The notes beneath the pieces were generated by a model, which did no database searches, was not told the DNA's origin, and saw nothing but the letters and a program-made list of their open reading frames with translations. Shown piece by piece: positions 53,938 through 62,561 of a stretch of DNA of 64,000 bases. Where the stretch lies: NCBI GenBank assembly GCA_900545535.1, contig UQZN01000013.1, positions 25,708 to 89,707 on the forward strand. The letters are read 5' to 3'. The translations under genes and the position numbers were made by a program. Numbering within the stretch: position 1 is the first letter of the stretch; each line of letters begins with the position of its first letter. This DNA is from an uncultured Phascolarctobacterium sp. (GTDB lineage Bacteria > Bacillota > Negativicutes > Acidaminococcales > Acidaminococcaceae).

Positions 53938-55007
53938 TGAAGATCACTTTACTGCCGGGCGACGGCATTGGCGTCGAGATCGTTGACGCCGCTGTGGAAG
54001 TCCTTGATGCCGCCGCTAAAAAATTCGGTATGACCATAGAATATGACAGACAACTGATCGGCGGCGCCGCTATCGATGCTACTGGCGTACCTCTGCCGGA
54101 GGCGACTATCGCTTCGGCTAAAACTGCCGACGCCGTACTTTTAGGCGCTGTCGGCGGTCCTAAATGGGATAATGTAGCTCCCGAGATCCGTCCTGAAAAA
54201 GGGCTGCTGGGTATCCGCAAAGCATTGGGTCTGTACTGCAACCTACGCCCGATCAAGGTTTCCCGCTTTGTGGCACATCTGTCGCCGCTCAAAAACGAAC
54301 GCGTCGAAGGCACAGACCTTTTGATCGTCCGCGAGCTGACAGGCGGTATTTATTTCGGCGCTAAAAACGAAGCAGCACCTAACGCCGACGGCGTGGAAAC
54401 TGCTTCCGACGTCGAGATCTATACCCGTCCCGAAGTAGAGCGTATCGCCAAATTTGCTTTTGAAGCTGCTAAAAAGCGCCGCGGCAAGGTAACTTCCGTC
54501 GATAAAGCCAATGTGCTGGCTTCTTCGCGGATGTGGCGCCGTATCGTCGGCGAAATGCAGGCTAAGGATTACAGCGACATTGAGCTGAACAATTTTTATG
54601 TAGATAACTGCGCTATGCAGCTGGTACTCAATCCGGGCCAGTTCGACGTAGTGCTGACCAATAATATTTTCGGCGATATCCTTTCGGACGAAGCTTCCGT
54701 GATCGCCGGCAGTATTGGTATGCTGCCTTCAGCCAGCCTGGGCGACAGCACCGGTATGTACGAGCCGATCCACGGCAGCGCTCCCGATATTGCCGGACAG
54801 GGCATTGCCAATCCTCTGGGAACGATCTATTCCGTAGCCATGATGCTGCGGTATTCTTTAAATCAGGATGCTGCTGCCGACGCTATCGAAGCGGCGATCG
54901 ACCGTGTGCTGGAAAAAGGCTATCGTACGCCCGACCTTTGCGGCGCAGGACTGACTAAGGTTTCGACCTCGCAGATGGGTCAGCTGATCGCTGCCGAATT
55001 GGCCTGA
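53937..55007 (+). CDS. leuB: 3-isopropylmalate dehydrogenase
   Basis: 356 residues. LPGDGIGVEIVDAAVEVL, the substrate loop RPEKGLLGIRKALGLYCNLRP (as GLLGIRKALGLYCNLRP), VRELTGGIYFG, DKANVLASSRMW and the NAD site PIHGSAPDIAGQGIANP. It oxidises and decarboxylates isopropylmalate. The first leucine enzyme (LeuA) is not in the window. ilvB follows after 32 bases. Confidence 0.96.
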   Translation: MKITLLPGDGIGVEIVDAAVEVLDAAAKKFGMTIEYDRQLIGGAAIDATGVPLPEATIASAKTADAVLLGAVGGPKWDNVAPEIRPEKGLLGIRKALGLYCNLRPIKVSRFVAHLSPLKNERVEGTDLLIVRELTGGIYFGAKNEAAPNADGVETASDVEIYTRPEVERIAKFAFEAAKKRRGKVTSVDKANVLASSRMWRRIVGEMQAKDYSDIELNNFYVDNCAMQLVLNPGQFDVVLTNNIFGDILSDEASVIAGSIGMLPSASLGDSTGMYEPIHGSAPDIAGQGIANPLGTIYSVAMMLRYSLNQDAAADAIEAAIDRVLEKGYRTPDLCGAGLTKVSTSQMGQLIAAELA

Positions 55008-55039
55008 TGGATTTTTGAAGAGTGGAAGGAAGTGAGTTT

Positions 55040-56695
55040 ATGCAGATGACCGGCGCAGAAGTAATGGTCAAATGTTTGGCAGAGCAAGGTGTTACTACAG
55101 TTTTTGGCTATCCCGGCGGGGCGATCCTACCTTTTTACGACGCTTTGCGCGAATCGACGACGATCAGGCATATCCTGACAGCACACGAACAGGGCGCTGC
55201 CCATGCTGCTGACGGTTATGCCCGCGCAGGCGGTCAGGTCGGCGTCTGTGTGGCCACTTCAGGCCCCGGCGCGACCAATCTGGTCACGGGGCTTGCCAAT
55301 GCTTTTTTAGATTCGATCCCCGTTGTGGCGATCACCGGACAGGTGCCGGTAGCGATGATCGGCCGCGACGCTTTTCAGGAAGTAGATATCACCGGCATCA
55401 CGATGCCGATCACCAAGCATAATTTTCTGGTCAAACGGCCCGAACATCTGGCGCAGACACTGCGGCTGGCGTTCCAGCTGGCAAAAACAGGCCGCCCCGG
55501 CCCGGTGCTGGTAGACGTTCCCCGTGACGTGCAGACAGCTTTGATCGAGTACGAAGCTCAGGAGCTGGAGCCGTTGCCGAAGGAATTGCCGGAGCAGCAG
55601 CAGATCGATGCTGCCGTAGCGGCGATCAACGCTTCCCAGCGGCCCGTCATGCTGGTGGGCGGCGGCGTTATCAATGCCGATGCGGAATACGATGCTATGC
55701 ATTTATGCGAAAAGCTGCGTATCCCGGTCGTCAGTACCCTGATGGGACTTGGCGCGATCAGTGCTTACCGCAGCCTGTTTTTGGGCATGACCGGTCTGCA
55801 CGGACATGAACGCGCCAATAATGCCGTTAAAGAGGCCGATCTGATCCTGGCTGTTGGCAGCCGCTTCAACGACCGTGTTACCGGCGAACGCAGCAGTTAT
55901 AGTGCGAATAAAACTGTTATCCATTTAGATATCGACCCGGCGGAGCTGGATAAAAATATTTATTCCAGTATCGGTATTGCCGGGCACATGAATACTACCC
56001 TGCAAATGCTGGAAGCCGGCAGCATTAAGCATGATCTGGAAGCCTGGTGGCAGCTGATCGCCAGCTGGCCTAGTATGGACGAGGACTTCGGCGGCGAAGC
56101 TGCGCCGCAGTTTTTTAAGGCCCTGAATCCGGTTATCAAAGATAAGGATTATATCATCACTACGGACGTCGGGCAGCATCAGATGTGGGCTGCTCAGCAT
56201 CTTAAGATCCAGTTTGCCCGCCAGTGGTTATCCTCCGGCGGTCTGGGAACAATGGGCTTCGGTTTACCGGCGGCCATGGGCGCTCAGCTGGCCCGGCCCA
56301 AGAGCCGTGTGATCAGCATCAGCGGCGACGGCGGTTTTAAAATGACCGGCTCGGAGCTGTTTACCATTGCCAGCTACAAGCTGCCAGTAACGGCTATTGT
56401 TTTTAATAACAGCGGCCTGGGCATGATCCGGCAGCTGCAAACCGTTCAGTTCGACAAACGCTTTACTTCCTGCGAAATGCCTGGTTATGTTGATTTTGTC
56501 AAATACGGCGAAGCCTTCGGCGTAGCCGGAGAGCATGTCGATACACCCGAAGCGTTGGCAGCGGCAGTGGAAAAAGCTATGGAGCTGGACGCGCCTTATA
56601 TCATCGAAGTGGCGTTGGACCCAAAAAACATGGTGCAGCCAATGGTTGCGCCCGGTCTGGGTATCGGTGACTTTGTCAAATTTAAAGAACAGTAA
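55040..56695 (+). CDS. ilvB: Acetolactate synthase large (catalytic) subunit
   Basis: 551 residues from ATG 55040 (GGAAGGAAGTGAGTTT upstream). Thiamine diphosphate enzyme: VFGYPGGAILPFYDAL with the catalytic Glu shortly after in TAHEQGAAHAADGYAR, FAD-binding middle domain, and the TPP/Mg motif SGDGGFKMTGSELFT to NNSGLGMIRQ. It makes acetolactate. Placed last in the operon, six kilobases from the promoter and away from ilvN. IlvD is not in the window. Confidence 0.96.
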   Translation: MQMTGAEVMVKCLAEQGVTTVFGYPGGAILPFYDALRESTTIRHILTAHEQGAAHAADGYARAGGQVGVCVATSGPGATNLVTGLANAFLDSIPVVAITGQVPVAMIGRDAFQEVDITGITMPITKHNFLVKRPEHLAQTLRLAFQLAKTGRPGPVLVDVPRDVQTALIEYEAQELEPLPKELPEQQQIDAAVAAINASQRPVMLVGGGVINADAEYDAMHLCEKLRIPVVSTLMGLGAISAYRSLFLGMTGLHGHERANNAVKEADLILAVGSRFNDRVTGERSSYSANKTVIHLDIDPAELDKNIYSSIGIAGHMNTTLQMLEAGSIKHDLEAWWQLIASWPSMDEDFGGEAAPQFFKALNPVIKDKDYIITTDVGQHQMWAAQHLKIQFARQWLSSGGLGTMGFGLPAAMGAQLARPKSRVISISGDGGFKMTGSELFTIASYKLPVTAIVFNNSGLGMIRQLQTVQFDKRFTSCEMPGYVDFVKYGEAFGVAGEHVDTPEALAAAVEKAMELDAPYIIEVALDPKNMVQPMVAPGLGIGDFVKFKEQ

Positions 56696-56699
56696 TAGT

Positions 56700-56738
56700 A
56701 AAGCAGCGTGTACTTTAAAGTACACGCTGCTTTTGTTT
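56700..56738 (+). terminator. Terminator of the ilv-leu operon
   Basis: AAAGCAGCGTGTACTT and AAGTACACGCTGCTTT, perfect 16-bp arms, then TTG. Confidence 0.92.
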
Positions 56739-56759
56739 ACAGCCGTATCATTGATGCCG

Positions 56760-57839
56760 TCAGCGCCTGCGTTTATCTTTATTATGCAGGAACCTGCGGG
56801 CATTTTTCATCCCGCCGACGTCTTTGAACATCGTATTGAGCTTGGTCATTTCAAGCTGTCTGGCGTCCAGGCCTGCATAGCTTAGTTCTTTTTGCAGCTT
56901 CTGGTAGCTGGCCAGCCTGTCGGCGGCAAGGCTGCCGTTTTGTATGGCCTGCTGCACAGCGCAGCCCGTTTCGTGGGTGTGTGTGCAATCCCGAAAGCGG
57001 CACTGCTGTGCCAGTTCGTCGATATCGGCAAAGCCTTTGGCCAGATCAGCAGTTTCCAGACCCAGTTCCCGCATACCCGGCGTATCAATGACTACGCCGC
57101 CACCGGCAAGAACGATCAGCTCCCGTCTGGTGGTTGTATGGCGGCCCTTGTCGTCGTTTCTCAGGCCGCTGGTGGCAAAAGCAGTACCTGCCAAACGGTT
57201 GATAAGCGTCGATTTACCTACGCCGGAAGAACCTATGAAAGCGGCGGTGCTGCCGCAGTGCAGATAAGGCAGGATCTGGTCATGACCGTCTTCTGCCAGT
57301 GAAGAAGTGACCAGAATTTCAGTGCCGATGGCGACAGACTCTGCCTCACTTACTTTGGCCGCTACGTCAGCGCACAAATCGGCTTTAGTCAAAACGACTA
57401 CCGGCAGCGCGCCGCTGCTCCAGGCGATCGCTAAATACCGTTCCAGGCGGCGCAGGTTAAAGTCGCTGTTCAGCGACATACAGATAAATACCGTATCGAT
57501 ATTGCTGGCGACGACCTGTTCTGTGCTCGCAGTGCCGGCCGCTTTGCGGACAAAGACGCTTGTGCGTGTCAGCACCTGTTGAATGACTGCCTGGCCTGTT
57601 GTATTATCGCTGCGGTCAAGCAGGACGAAATCGCCCACAGCAGGAAAAGCCGCAGGTGTGGCGGCGTTAAAGCGCAGCTTGCCTGCAACTCCGGCCAGTA
57701 CTTCGCCGGCTTCTGTCACAACCCGGTAAAGATCCTTAAACTGGGCCGCAACACGGCCAACCGGGAAACTGCCATAACTGGCCGCTTCTTCAGCAAATTT
57801 ATCGGTAAATCCTAATGTTTGTAAATTTATTTTAGACAA
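56760..57839 (-). CDS. rsgA: Ribosome small subunit-dependent GTPase A
   Basis: 359 residues. N-terminal OB domain; circularly permuted GTPase with G4 VVLTKADL before G1 GSSGVGKSTLINRL and G3 DTPGMRELGL; C-terminal zinc site in CRFRDCTHTHETGCAV. It helps mature the 30S subunit. Single gene, converging with the ilv-leu operon. The C-terminus is basic (KRRR). The region 57,840-58,000 upstream holds a GGGAGGTT...AACCTCCC inverted repeat. Confidence 0.95.
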   Translation of the reverse strand: MSKINLQTLGFTDKFAEEAASYGSFPVGRVAAQFKDLYRVVTEAGEVLAGVAGKLRFNAATPAAFPAVGDFVLLDRSDNTTGQAVIQQVLTRTSVFVRKAAGTASTEQVVASNIDTVFICMSLNSDFNLRRLERYLAIAWSSGALPVVVLTKADLCADVAAKVSEAESVAIGTEILVTSSLAEDGHDQILPYLHCGSTAAFIGSSGVGKSTLINRLAGTAFATSGLRNDDKGRHTTTRRELIVLAGGGVVIDTPGMRELGLETADLAKGFADIDELAQQCRFRDCTHTHETGCAVQQAIQNGSLAADRLASYQKLQKELSYAGLDARQLEMTKLNTMFKDVGGMKNARRFLHNKDKRRR

Positions 57840-57999
57840 TTTTTTATCCTCCTAAAGGTGTTTATAAGCCTTATGGGAGGTTCGGCAAAAAATTAGTTTA
57901 CGCAAACCTCCCGGTCTGCTGCAATCTCCGATTTACCATATTTAAACATAAAACATTCCTCTTTTCTGTCAGATTTATCCTTAAGGCCGGCGCTGCAAA

Positions 58000-58512
58000 T
58001 TACAGACCGAACTCTTTGGCATATTGAAGGGGGCCGCACAGCGGCGGAGCTTCGGGGCGCAGTTTGAGCGCCATGAAATTGGCGGCGGGGATACCTGCCG
58101 GAACTTCCAGACCCAACTGCACGGCGGGCTGATAACCAAAACGGGGATAATACGTATCGCTGCCCAGGACGGAAATATAGCCGTAACCAAGTTCTTTGGC
58201 GATACGGTGACCTTCACGGATCAAAGCGCTGCCGATACCGTGCTGCTGATAATCAGGCAGCACTGCCAGCGGTGCCAGCACCAGGAGCGTTTGGTCGCCG
58301 GCGCTGGCTTTGGTGAACATGATATAGCCGACGATGTTTGCGTCTGCGACTGCTACCAGTGCAAGTTCGGGTATAAAGGTATCGCTGCTGCGCAGTGCCA
58401 CTACCAGATCCTGTTCTGTACCGTCGCTGTGCTCAGCTGTTGCAAAAGCCGTTTGTATGAGTGTATAAACAGCGTCCAGGTCGCTGTCTGTTTCCCGCCT
58501 GATCAATAACAT
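58000..58512 (-). CDS. GNAT-family N-acetyltransferase
   Basis: 170 residues, YhbS-like. Motif A with acetyl-CoA loop LAVLPDYQQHGIGSALIREGH, cited as VLPDYQQHGIGSALIREG, then GYGYISVLGSDTYYPRFGYQPA, which in this subfamily (cited as VLGSDTYYPRFGY) closes the fold. The substrate is unknown; relatives act on small molecules or proteins. A stand-alone gene; no neighbours give context. Confidence 0.88.
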   Translation of the reverse strand: MLLIRRETDSDLDAVYTLIQTAFATAEHSDGTEQDLVVALRSSDTFIPELALVAVADANIVGYIMFTKASAGDQTLLVLAPLAVLPDYQQHGIGSALIREGHRIAKELGYGYISVLGSDTYYPRFGYQPAVQLGLEVPAGIPAANFMALKLRPEAPPLCGPLQYAKEFGL

Positions 58513-58645
58513 TAGCCTGCTCCTTTGTCTGTGCTAGTATACTACTATCATCGTATTCCATGCAGGGGGCATTTGTCAATATCGGCGGCGTTTGACTATA
58601 AAGGTATCGTATTTTGCGGATGGTGATAGTTTTTCTGGATTATTA

Positions 58646-58674
58646 TTGTCAAAAGCTGTTGAAAATTATATAAT
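58646..58674 (+). promoter_or_regulatory. Promoter of the toxin-antitoxin pair
   Basis: TTGTCA (58646-58651), 17-bp spacer, TATAAT (58669-58674), 24 bases before the antitoxin start. Confidence 0.8.
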
Positions 58675-58697
58675 GGAGCCAGTAGGAGGTGCTTATT

Positions 58698-58844
58698 ATG
58701 AAAGAGGTACCACAGGAACATATTGAAGCCCTGCTGGAAGTTGAAAAACTTAAAGCTGAAGGAAAAATGGAGTATTATAACGAAGAAGAATTTAGAAAAA
58801 TGATAATGGGGCGTATAAAAGTTGCCAATCAGGAAGCCGTATAA
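58698..58844 (+). CDS. Small antitoxin-like protein
   Basis: 48 residues, acidic and helical, starting MKEVPQEHIEALLEVEKLK and containing YYNEEEFRKMIM. AGGAGGTGCTTATT is an excellent ribosome site. It precedes and overlaps a RelE/ParE-like gene by 23 bases, the usual order for antitoxin and toxin. It lacks a recognisable DNA-binding domain, so autoregulation is uncertain. Confidence 0.7.
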   Translation: MKEVPQEHIEALLEVEKLKAEGKMEYYNEEEFRKMIMGRIKVANQEAV

Positions 58845-59133
58845 AGTAGTTTATTCAGGAAGTTTTAATGTTGATGTTGAGGCCGTAACTTTTTATATAG
58901 CCAGAAATTTGCGCAATCCAAATGCGGCAATAAAGCTGTTGGATAAAATTATTGCTGCTGTCAATAAGCGTTCTTGTAACCCAGATAGTTTTGAAAAATT
59001 TATACTTCCCAATGGTTGTCCGATTTTTAGAATATACATTGGAAATTATGTTGTTTATTATACTCTGGAAGATGATGTAATGGTATTGAACAGATTTCTA
59101 TATGGAAAAAGAGATATAGCTGATATTTTGTAA
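58822..59133 (+). CDS. RelE/ParE-family toxin
   Basis: 103 residues with TTG start at 58822 inside the antitoxin gene. Pattern of the RelE/ParE fold: YKVVYSGSFNVDVEAVTFYI, two helices (NPNAAIKLLDKIIAAVNKR), then strands FRIYIGNYVVYYTLEDDVMV, here as FRIYIGNYVVYY, and VLNRFLYGKRDIADIL. Such toxins act on ribosome-bound mRNA or gyrase; which one cannot be told. A terminator follows. Confidence 0.85.
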   Translation: MPIRKPYKVVYSGSFNVDVEAVTFYIARNLRNPNAAIKLLDKIIAAVNKRSCNPDSFEKFILPNGCPIFRIYIGNYVVYYTLEDDVMVLNRFLYGKRDIADIL

Positions 59134-59150
59134 TACTTAAATATTGACGA

Positions 59151-59185
59151 AAAAAGTACACGTTGTTAAACGTGTACTTTTTGTT
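59151..59185. terminator. Terminator after the toxin gene
   Basis: AAAAAGTACACGT-TGTTAA-ACGTGTACTTTTT, usable from both strands; it also ends the leftward NapH-like/ferredoxin pair. Confidence 0.92.
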
Positions 59186-59198
59186 TCTTATATTCTTA

Positions 59199-59774
59199 TT
59201 ATTTGCGGTGCTTCCAGCGGCAGATGAGCTGCGTTACTGTGCCCATAGGGCAATAAACGCACCAGGAGCGTGGTTTGAACAGCAGCAGCGTGATCACGCC
59301 CAGAACACTGGAGGTCAGCATGATGCTGTAAAACCCGAAAGCAAACTGCGCCACCCACGGCTCGGCTGCACCGCTGTAAGCCCAGTGCCAGGGCACGTCA
59401 AAACTCCACAGCAGGCGGACTGTCTGATGAAGTTGGAGAGCATTGGTAAAGACCAGATATGTAGAAAACAGCATACTGACAAACATCGCCATAAAAAACA
59501 GTAAAAAGCCGTAACGGAAAGTATGTGAGCGCAGCCAGGCGGGAATATCGCGTTTGGGCGAAAGCTTCCAGCTGTTGCCAATCAGCTCGAACAGCTGACC
59601 ACGGCCGCAGTATTTATTACAGTATGATTTGGTGCCAAAGGAGGAAGCCATGATAAGCGGAATAAAAAAGCACAGCAGTCCCAGCCAGGCGAAAAGAATA
59701 TTAAAAAAGCCCAGCGCCAGATACAGCGCTGTCAGCAGCCAAAGATAATCATACCAGTGATTGCGTTTAGACAT
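59199..59774 (-). CDS. NapH/NosR-like membrane protein with cysteine motifs
   Basis: 191 residues, four to five membrane helices (YLWLLTALYLALGFFNILFA and further). Cysteine motifs CNKYCGRG (about 52-59) and CVYCPMGT (about 172-179) lie on the loops, as in the NapH/NosR/CcoG group, which pass electrons from quinol to ferredoxin-like partners. It overlaps the upstream ferredoxin gene by 8 bases. The physiological partner is unknown; no nitrate or nitrous oxide reductase is near. Confidence 0.8.
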   Translation of the reverse strand: MSKRNHWYDYLWLLTALYLALGFFNILFAWLGLLCFFIPLIMASSFGTKSYCNKYCGRGQLFELIGNSWKLSPKRDIPAWLRSHTFRYGFLLFFMAMFVSMLFSTYLVFTNALQLHQTVRLLWSFDVPWHWAYSGAAEPWVAQFAFGFYSIMLTSSVLGVITLLLFKPRSWCVYCPMGTVTQLICRWKHRK

Positions 59775-59967
59775 CGGCAGTCACCACCCTGATCACCGAA
59801 GCCGGGCATTCGCGGGCGCACAGACCGCAGCCGATACAGCGGTCAGGATTTACAACGGCGCTGATACCGTCGGGAACGCTGATCGCCTGCCTCGGACAGA
59901 CCTTGACACAGGTACCGCAGGCTACACAATATTCTTTATCAACTTGCGCGTAACGCTTATTGCCCAT
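59767..59967 (-). CDS. 2[4Fe-4S] ferredoxin
   Basis: 66 residues with two classical motifs: CVACGTCVKVCP (about 14-25) and CIGCGLCARECP (about 44-55). A small electron carrier. Its end overlaps the NapH-like gene, so the two form a pair that likely passes electrons between membrane quinol and a soluble pool. Ribosome site GAGGCGATGAA before the ATG. Confidence 0.93.
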   Translation of the reverse strand: MGNKRYAQVDKEYCVACGTCVKVCPRQAISVPDGISAVVNPDRCIGCGLCARECPASVIRVVTADV

Positions 59968-60139
59968 TTCATCGCCTCACTGATAAGATTAATTCTAACT
60001 TTATTTTAACCTATTTATGCGCTTTTAGCCATATTTTCTTCAATGCAGCTCAGCTGCGGCAAAGGAAATTTTTCTGCCGTTGGGCGCAATTTTGCGGTAC
60101 AATAAAAGAAAGAGAATAATTGCAGATGGAGTGATGGGA

Positions 60140-60970
60140 ATGAAAAAGCAAACCGCATTGATGAACCATTGGCAATTATGTCAATATCTGCGCAAGCTGC
60201 ACCTGCCGCAAAACGTACCGGTACCAGACCTGGCAACTCTGAAGCTGCTGCAGGACGCGCATTTGAAATATGTGCCTTATGAGAATCTGGATATTTTGAG
60301 TGGTAAACTGACCTCGCTGGAGCATGACGATATGTTTGCCAAAATCATTATGAAGAACCGCGGCGGCATCTGCTTCGAGCTGAACGGTCTGTATAACTGG
60401 CTGCTGGAATCTTTGGGTTATCAAGTCACCAGCTATGCGGTCCGTTTTATCGACCGGCTGGAAGAATATCAGATCCGACGGCACCGGGTAATGTGCGTAG
60501 CGCTGGACGGCAGAAGATACCTGACTGACGTGGGTGTCAACAGCGAAAGCCCGCGCTGCCCGCTGGAACTGACTGCTGAGAAAGTGCAGAGCGATGGTAT
60601 CAGCGAATATAAATTCAGCCGCGATCCCTTTTTTGGCTGGCTGCTGTGGCAGAAAGAACGGCGCAAACCCTGGAAAAGACTGTTTGGCTTCACGGAAGAA
60701 CCGCAGCTGGACATGGATTTTATTCCCGCCTGTATTTATACCGACCTGCATCCAGATTCACCGATCAATAAAGGCAAAGCGATCTCGGTGTTTCGTGAGG
60801 ACTGTAATATCACGATCCGGGGCAATCTTTTAAAATTTTATCTGGGCGGGCGCGTCAAGTACCGTTATGCCATCAATACTAAAGACGACTTGAAGGGCGT
60901 GCTGTGGGAATACTTTGGTATTGCCGTCGATTATTCGCTGCCTCATGGCGGTATCGACCAGAGTGAGTAA
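60140..60970 (+). CDS. Arylamine N-acetyltransferase family protein
   Basis: 276 residues from ATG 60140 (GGAGTGATGGGA upstream; in-frame ATG and GTG codons shortly before are alternatives). Catalytic triad: Cys in NRGGICFELNGL, His in RRHRVMCVAL, Asp in YLTDVGVN. The family acetylates aromatic amines and hydrazines from acetyl-CoA; in gut bacteria it contributes to drug acetylation. The C-terminal half (after ~170) is longer and more divergent than usual. Confidence 0.9.
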   Translation: MKKQTALMNHWQLCQYLRKLHLPQNVPVPDLATLKLLQDAHLKYVPYENLDILSGKLTSLEHDDMFAKIIMKNRGGICFELNGLYNWLLESLGYQVTSYAVRFIDRLEEYQIRRHRVMCVALDGRRYLTDVGVNSESPRCPLELTAEKVQSDGISEYKFSRDPFFGWLLWQKERRKPWKRLFGFTEEPQLDMDFIPACIYTDLHPDSPINKGKAISVFREDCNITIRGNLLKFYLGGRVKYRYAINTKDDLKGVLWEYFGIAVDYSLPHGGIDQSE

Positions 60971-61042
60971 ATTTTTCTGTGTGAAATATTGCTGAAATTT
61001 GAAATTTTATGATAGAATAAATTAATTAAAAAAAGTGAGATT

Positions 61043-62545
61043 ATGACTGCTGAAAACAGGCAATTTATTTTGCCGCCCATCATCAACAGAATATTGACGC
61101 TGCTGGCAGAGCAGGGCCATGAGGCCTATGTAGTTGGCGGTGCCGTACGTGATCTGCTGCTGGGAAAGGTCCCCGGCGACTTTGACGTTGCGACTTCCGC
61201 CCGCCCCGAACAGGTCATCGGACTGCTGGAACCGGCCGGATTCACGGTCATCGGCGAGCTGGGACAGAACTTTGGCGTCGTCGTTGTACATCAGCACGGA
61301 CAGACAGTCGAAGTTGCCACCTTCCGGGGCGAAGCCTATGGCGCAGATGCCCATAAGCCGGAGCAGGTCTGGTACTGTAACGACCTGAGAAGTGATCTGG
61401 CGCGGCGCGATTTTACAGTCAATGCCATGGCGCTGGATCTATCTGGCAATGTTTATGACTATCACGGCGGCCGGCGTGACCTGCAGCAGCAAATACTGCG
61501 TACTGTCGGTGTTGCAGAGCGCCGTTATCAGGAAGATGCGCTGCGTATGTACCGGGCTTGCCGCTTTGTGGGGCAGCTGGGGTTTGATTATGTGCAGCAG
61601 CAGGGTGCAGGGCCGGCATTTGGCGCGGCCAATACTCCCTATTACCTGCCGCACAGCTACAGCTTTCCTGTCAGCCGCAGCGCCGGACTGTCGCTGGAGC
61701 GGGTACGGACGGAGCTGGACAAGCTGCTGCTAGGCAAATGGGCCGGCAAAGGCCTGATGCTGCTGCTGGCGACCGGGTTGGCTGCTGGACGCTGCCGTGT
61801 GCGTGAACAGGGAGCATATCGTGAAATCGATGTTTTACCGGAGCTGGAGCATTTGGCAGGATTACCGCAGAACCCGCGTTTTCACTGTTACAATGTGTGG
61901 GAGCATACTCTGGCGGCTATCGACAACAGCCCGCGTCAGCTGGCGATCCGCTGGGCTCTGCTGCTGCACGATGTAGCTAAAGGCCTGCCCGGTATCCGCA
62001 AGCTGAATAAAGAAGGACAGCCCAGCGACCACGGTCACGAAGCTGAAAGCGCCGTGATGGCAGAAGCCATCTTAAACAGGCTGCGTTACCCGGCTCCTTT
62101 TGTCAAAAGAGTAGTCTGGCTGGTGGCAAGGCATATGCGCTTTGCGCCCATGCTGGTTACCGGCGAACGGACCCTGCTGCGCTGGCTGCGCAGCGAGGCT
62201 GCCAGCGGGATCTTTAAAGATAATCACGAAATGACAGTTGCTTTTGAGCAGCTGGTAGCAGTATTTTTAGCAGATATGGGCGCGACCCACGCCGGTAAGA
62301 ATACCGAACTGATGGCGGAAGGGCGTGCTTTAGGGGAAGCGGTGCTGGAACTGGCCCGCAGCAAGATGCCTGTTCACACTAAAGATCTGGCAGTCAGCGG
62401 CCATGACGTACTTGCGCTTTTAGAAGATAAAAGCAGGATCAGAGCCGCCATGCAATATTTATTACAGAGAGTGCAAAGCACCAATCTGCCTAACGAAAAG
62501 ACCGCTTTAGAGGATGCGGTCAGGGGCTGGCAGAAACGTCACTGA
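61043..62545 (+). CDS. cca: CCA-adding enzyme / poly(A) polymerase family with HD domain
   Basis: 500 residues. Head domain with EAYVVGGAVRDLLLGKVPGDFDVATSA (cited as VVGGAVRDLLLG and DFDVATSA) and RRDFTVNAMALD; tRNA-binding RRYQEDALRMYRACRF. A C-terminal HD phosphohydrolase part begins at about 290 (YNVWEHTLAAID, LLHDVAKG). It completes tRNA 3' ends. An unusual segment rich in Gln, Tyr and Pro (about 190-225) interrupts the neck. Short AT-rich promoter region upstream. Confidence 0.93.
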   Translation: MTAENRQFILPPIINRILTLLAEQGHEAYVVGGAVRDLLLGKVPGDFDVATSARPEQVIGLLEPAGFTVIGELGQNFGVVVVHQHGQTVEVATFRGEAYGADAHKPEQVWYCNDLRSDLARRDFTVNAMALDLSGNVYDYHGGRRDLQQQILRTVGVAERRYQEDALRMYRACRFVGQLGFDYVQQQGAGPAFGAANTPYYLPHSYSFPVSRSAGLSLERVRTELDKLLLGKWAGKGLMLLLATGLAAGRCRVREQGAYREIDVLPELEHLAGLPQNPRFHCYNVWEHTLAAIDNSPRQLAIRWALLLHDVAKGLPGIRKLNKEGQPSDHGHEAESAVMAEAILNRLRYPAPFVKRVVWLVARHMRFAPMLVTGERTLLRWLRSEAASGIFKDNHEMTVAFEQLVAVFLADMGATHAGKNTELMAEGRALGEAVLELARSKMPVHTKDLAVSGHDVLALLEDKSRIRAAMQYLLQRVQSTNLPNEKTALEDAVRGWQKRH

Positions 62546-62561
62546 GAAAGAAGGGAAACTA

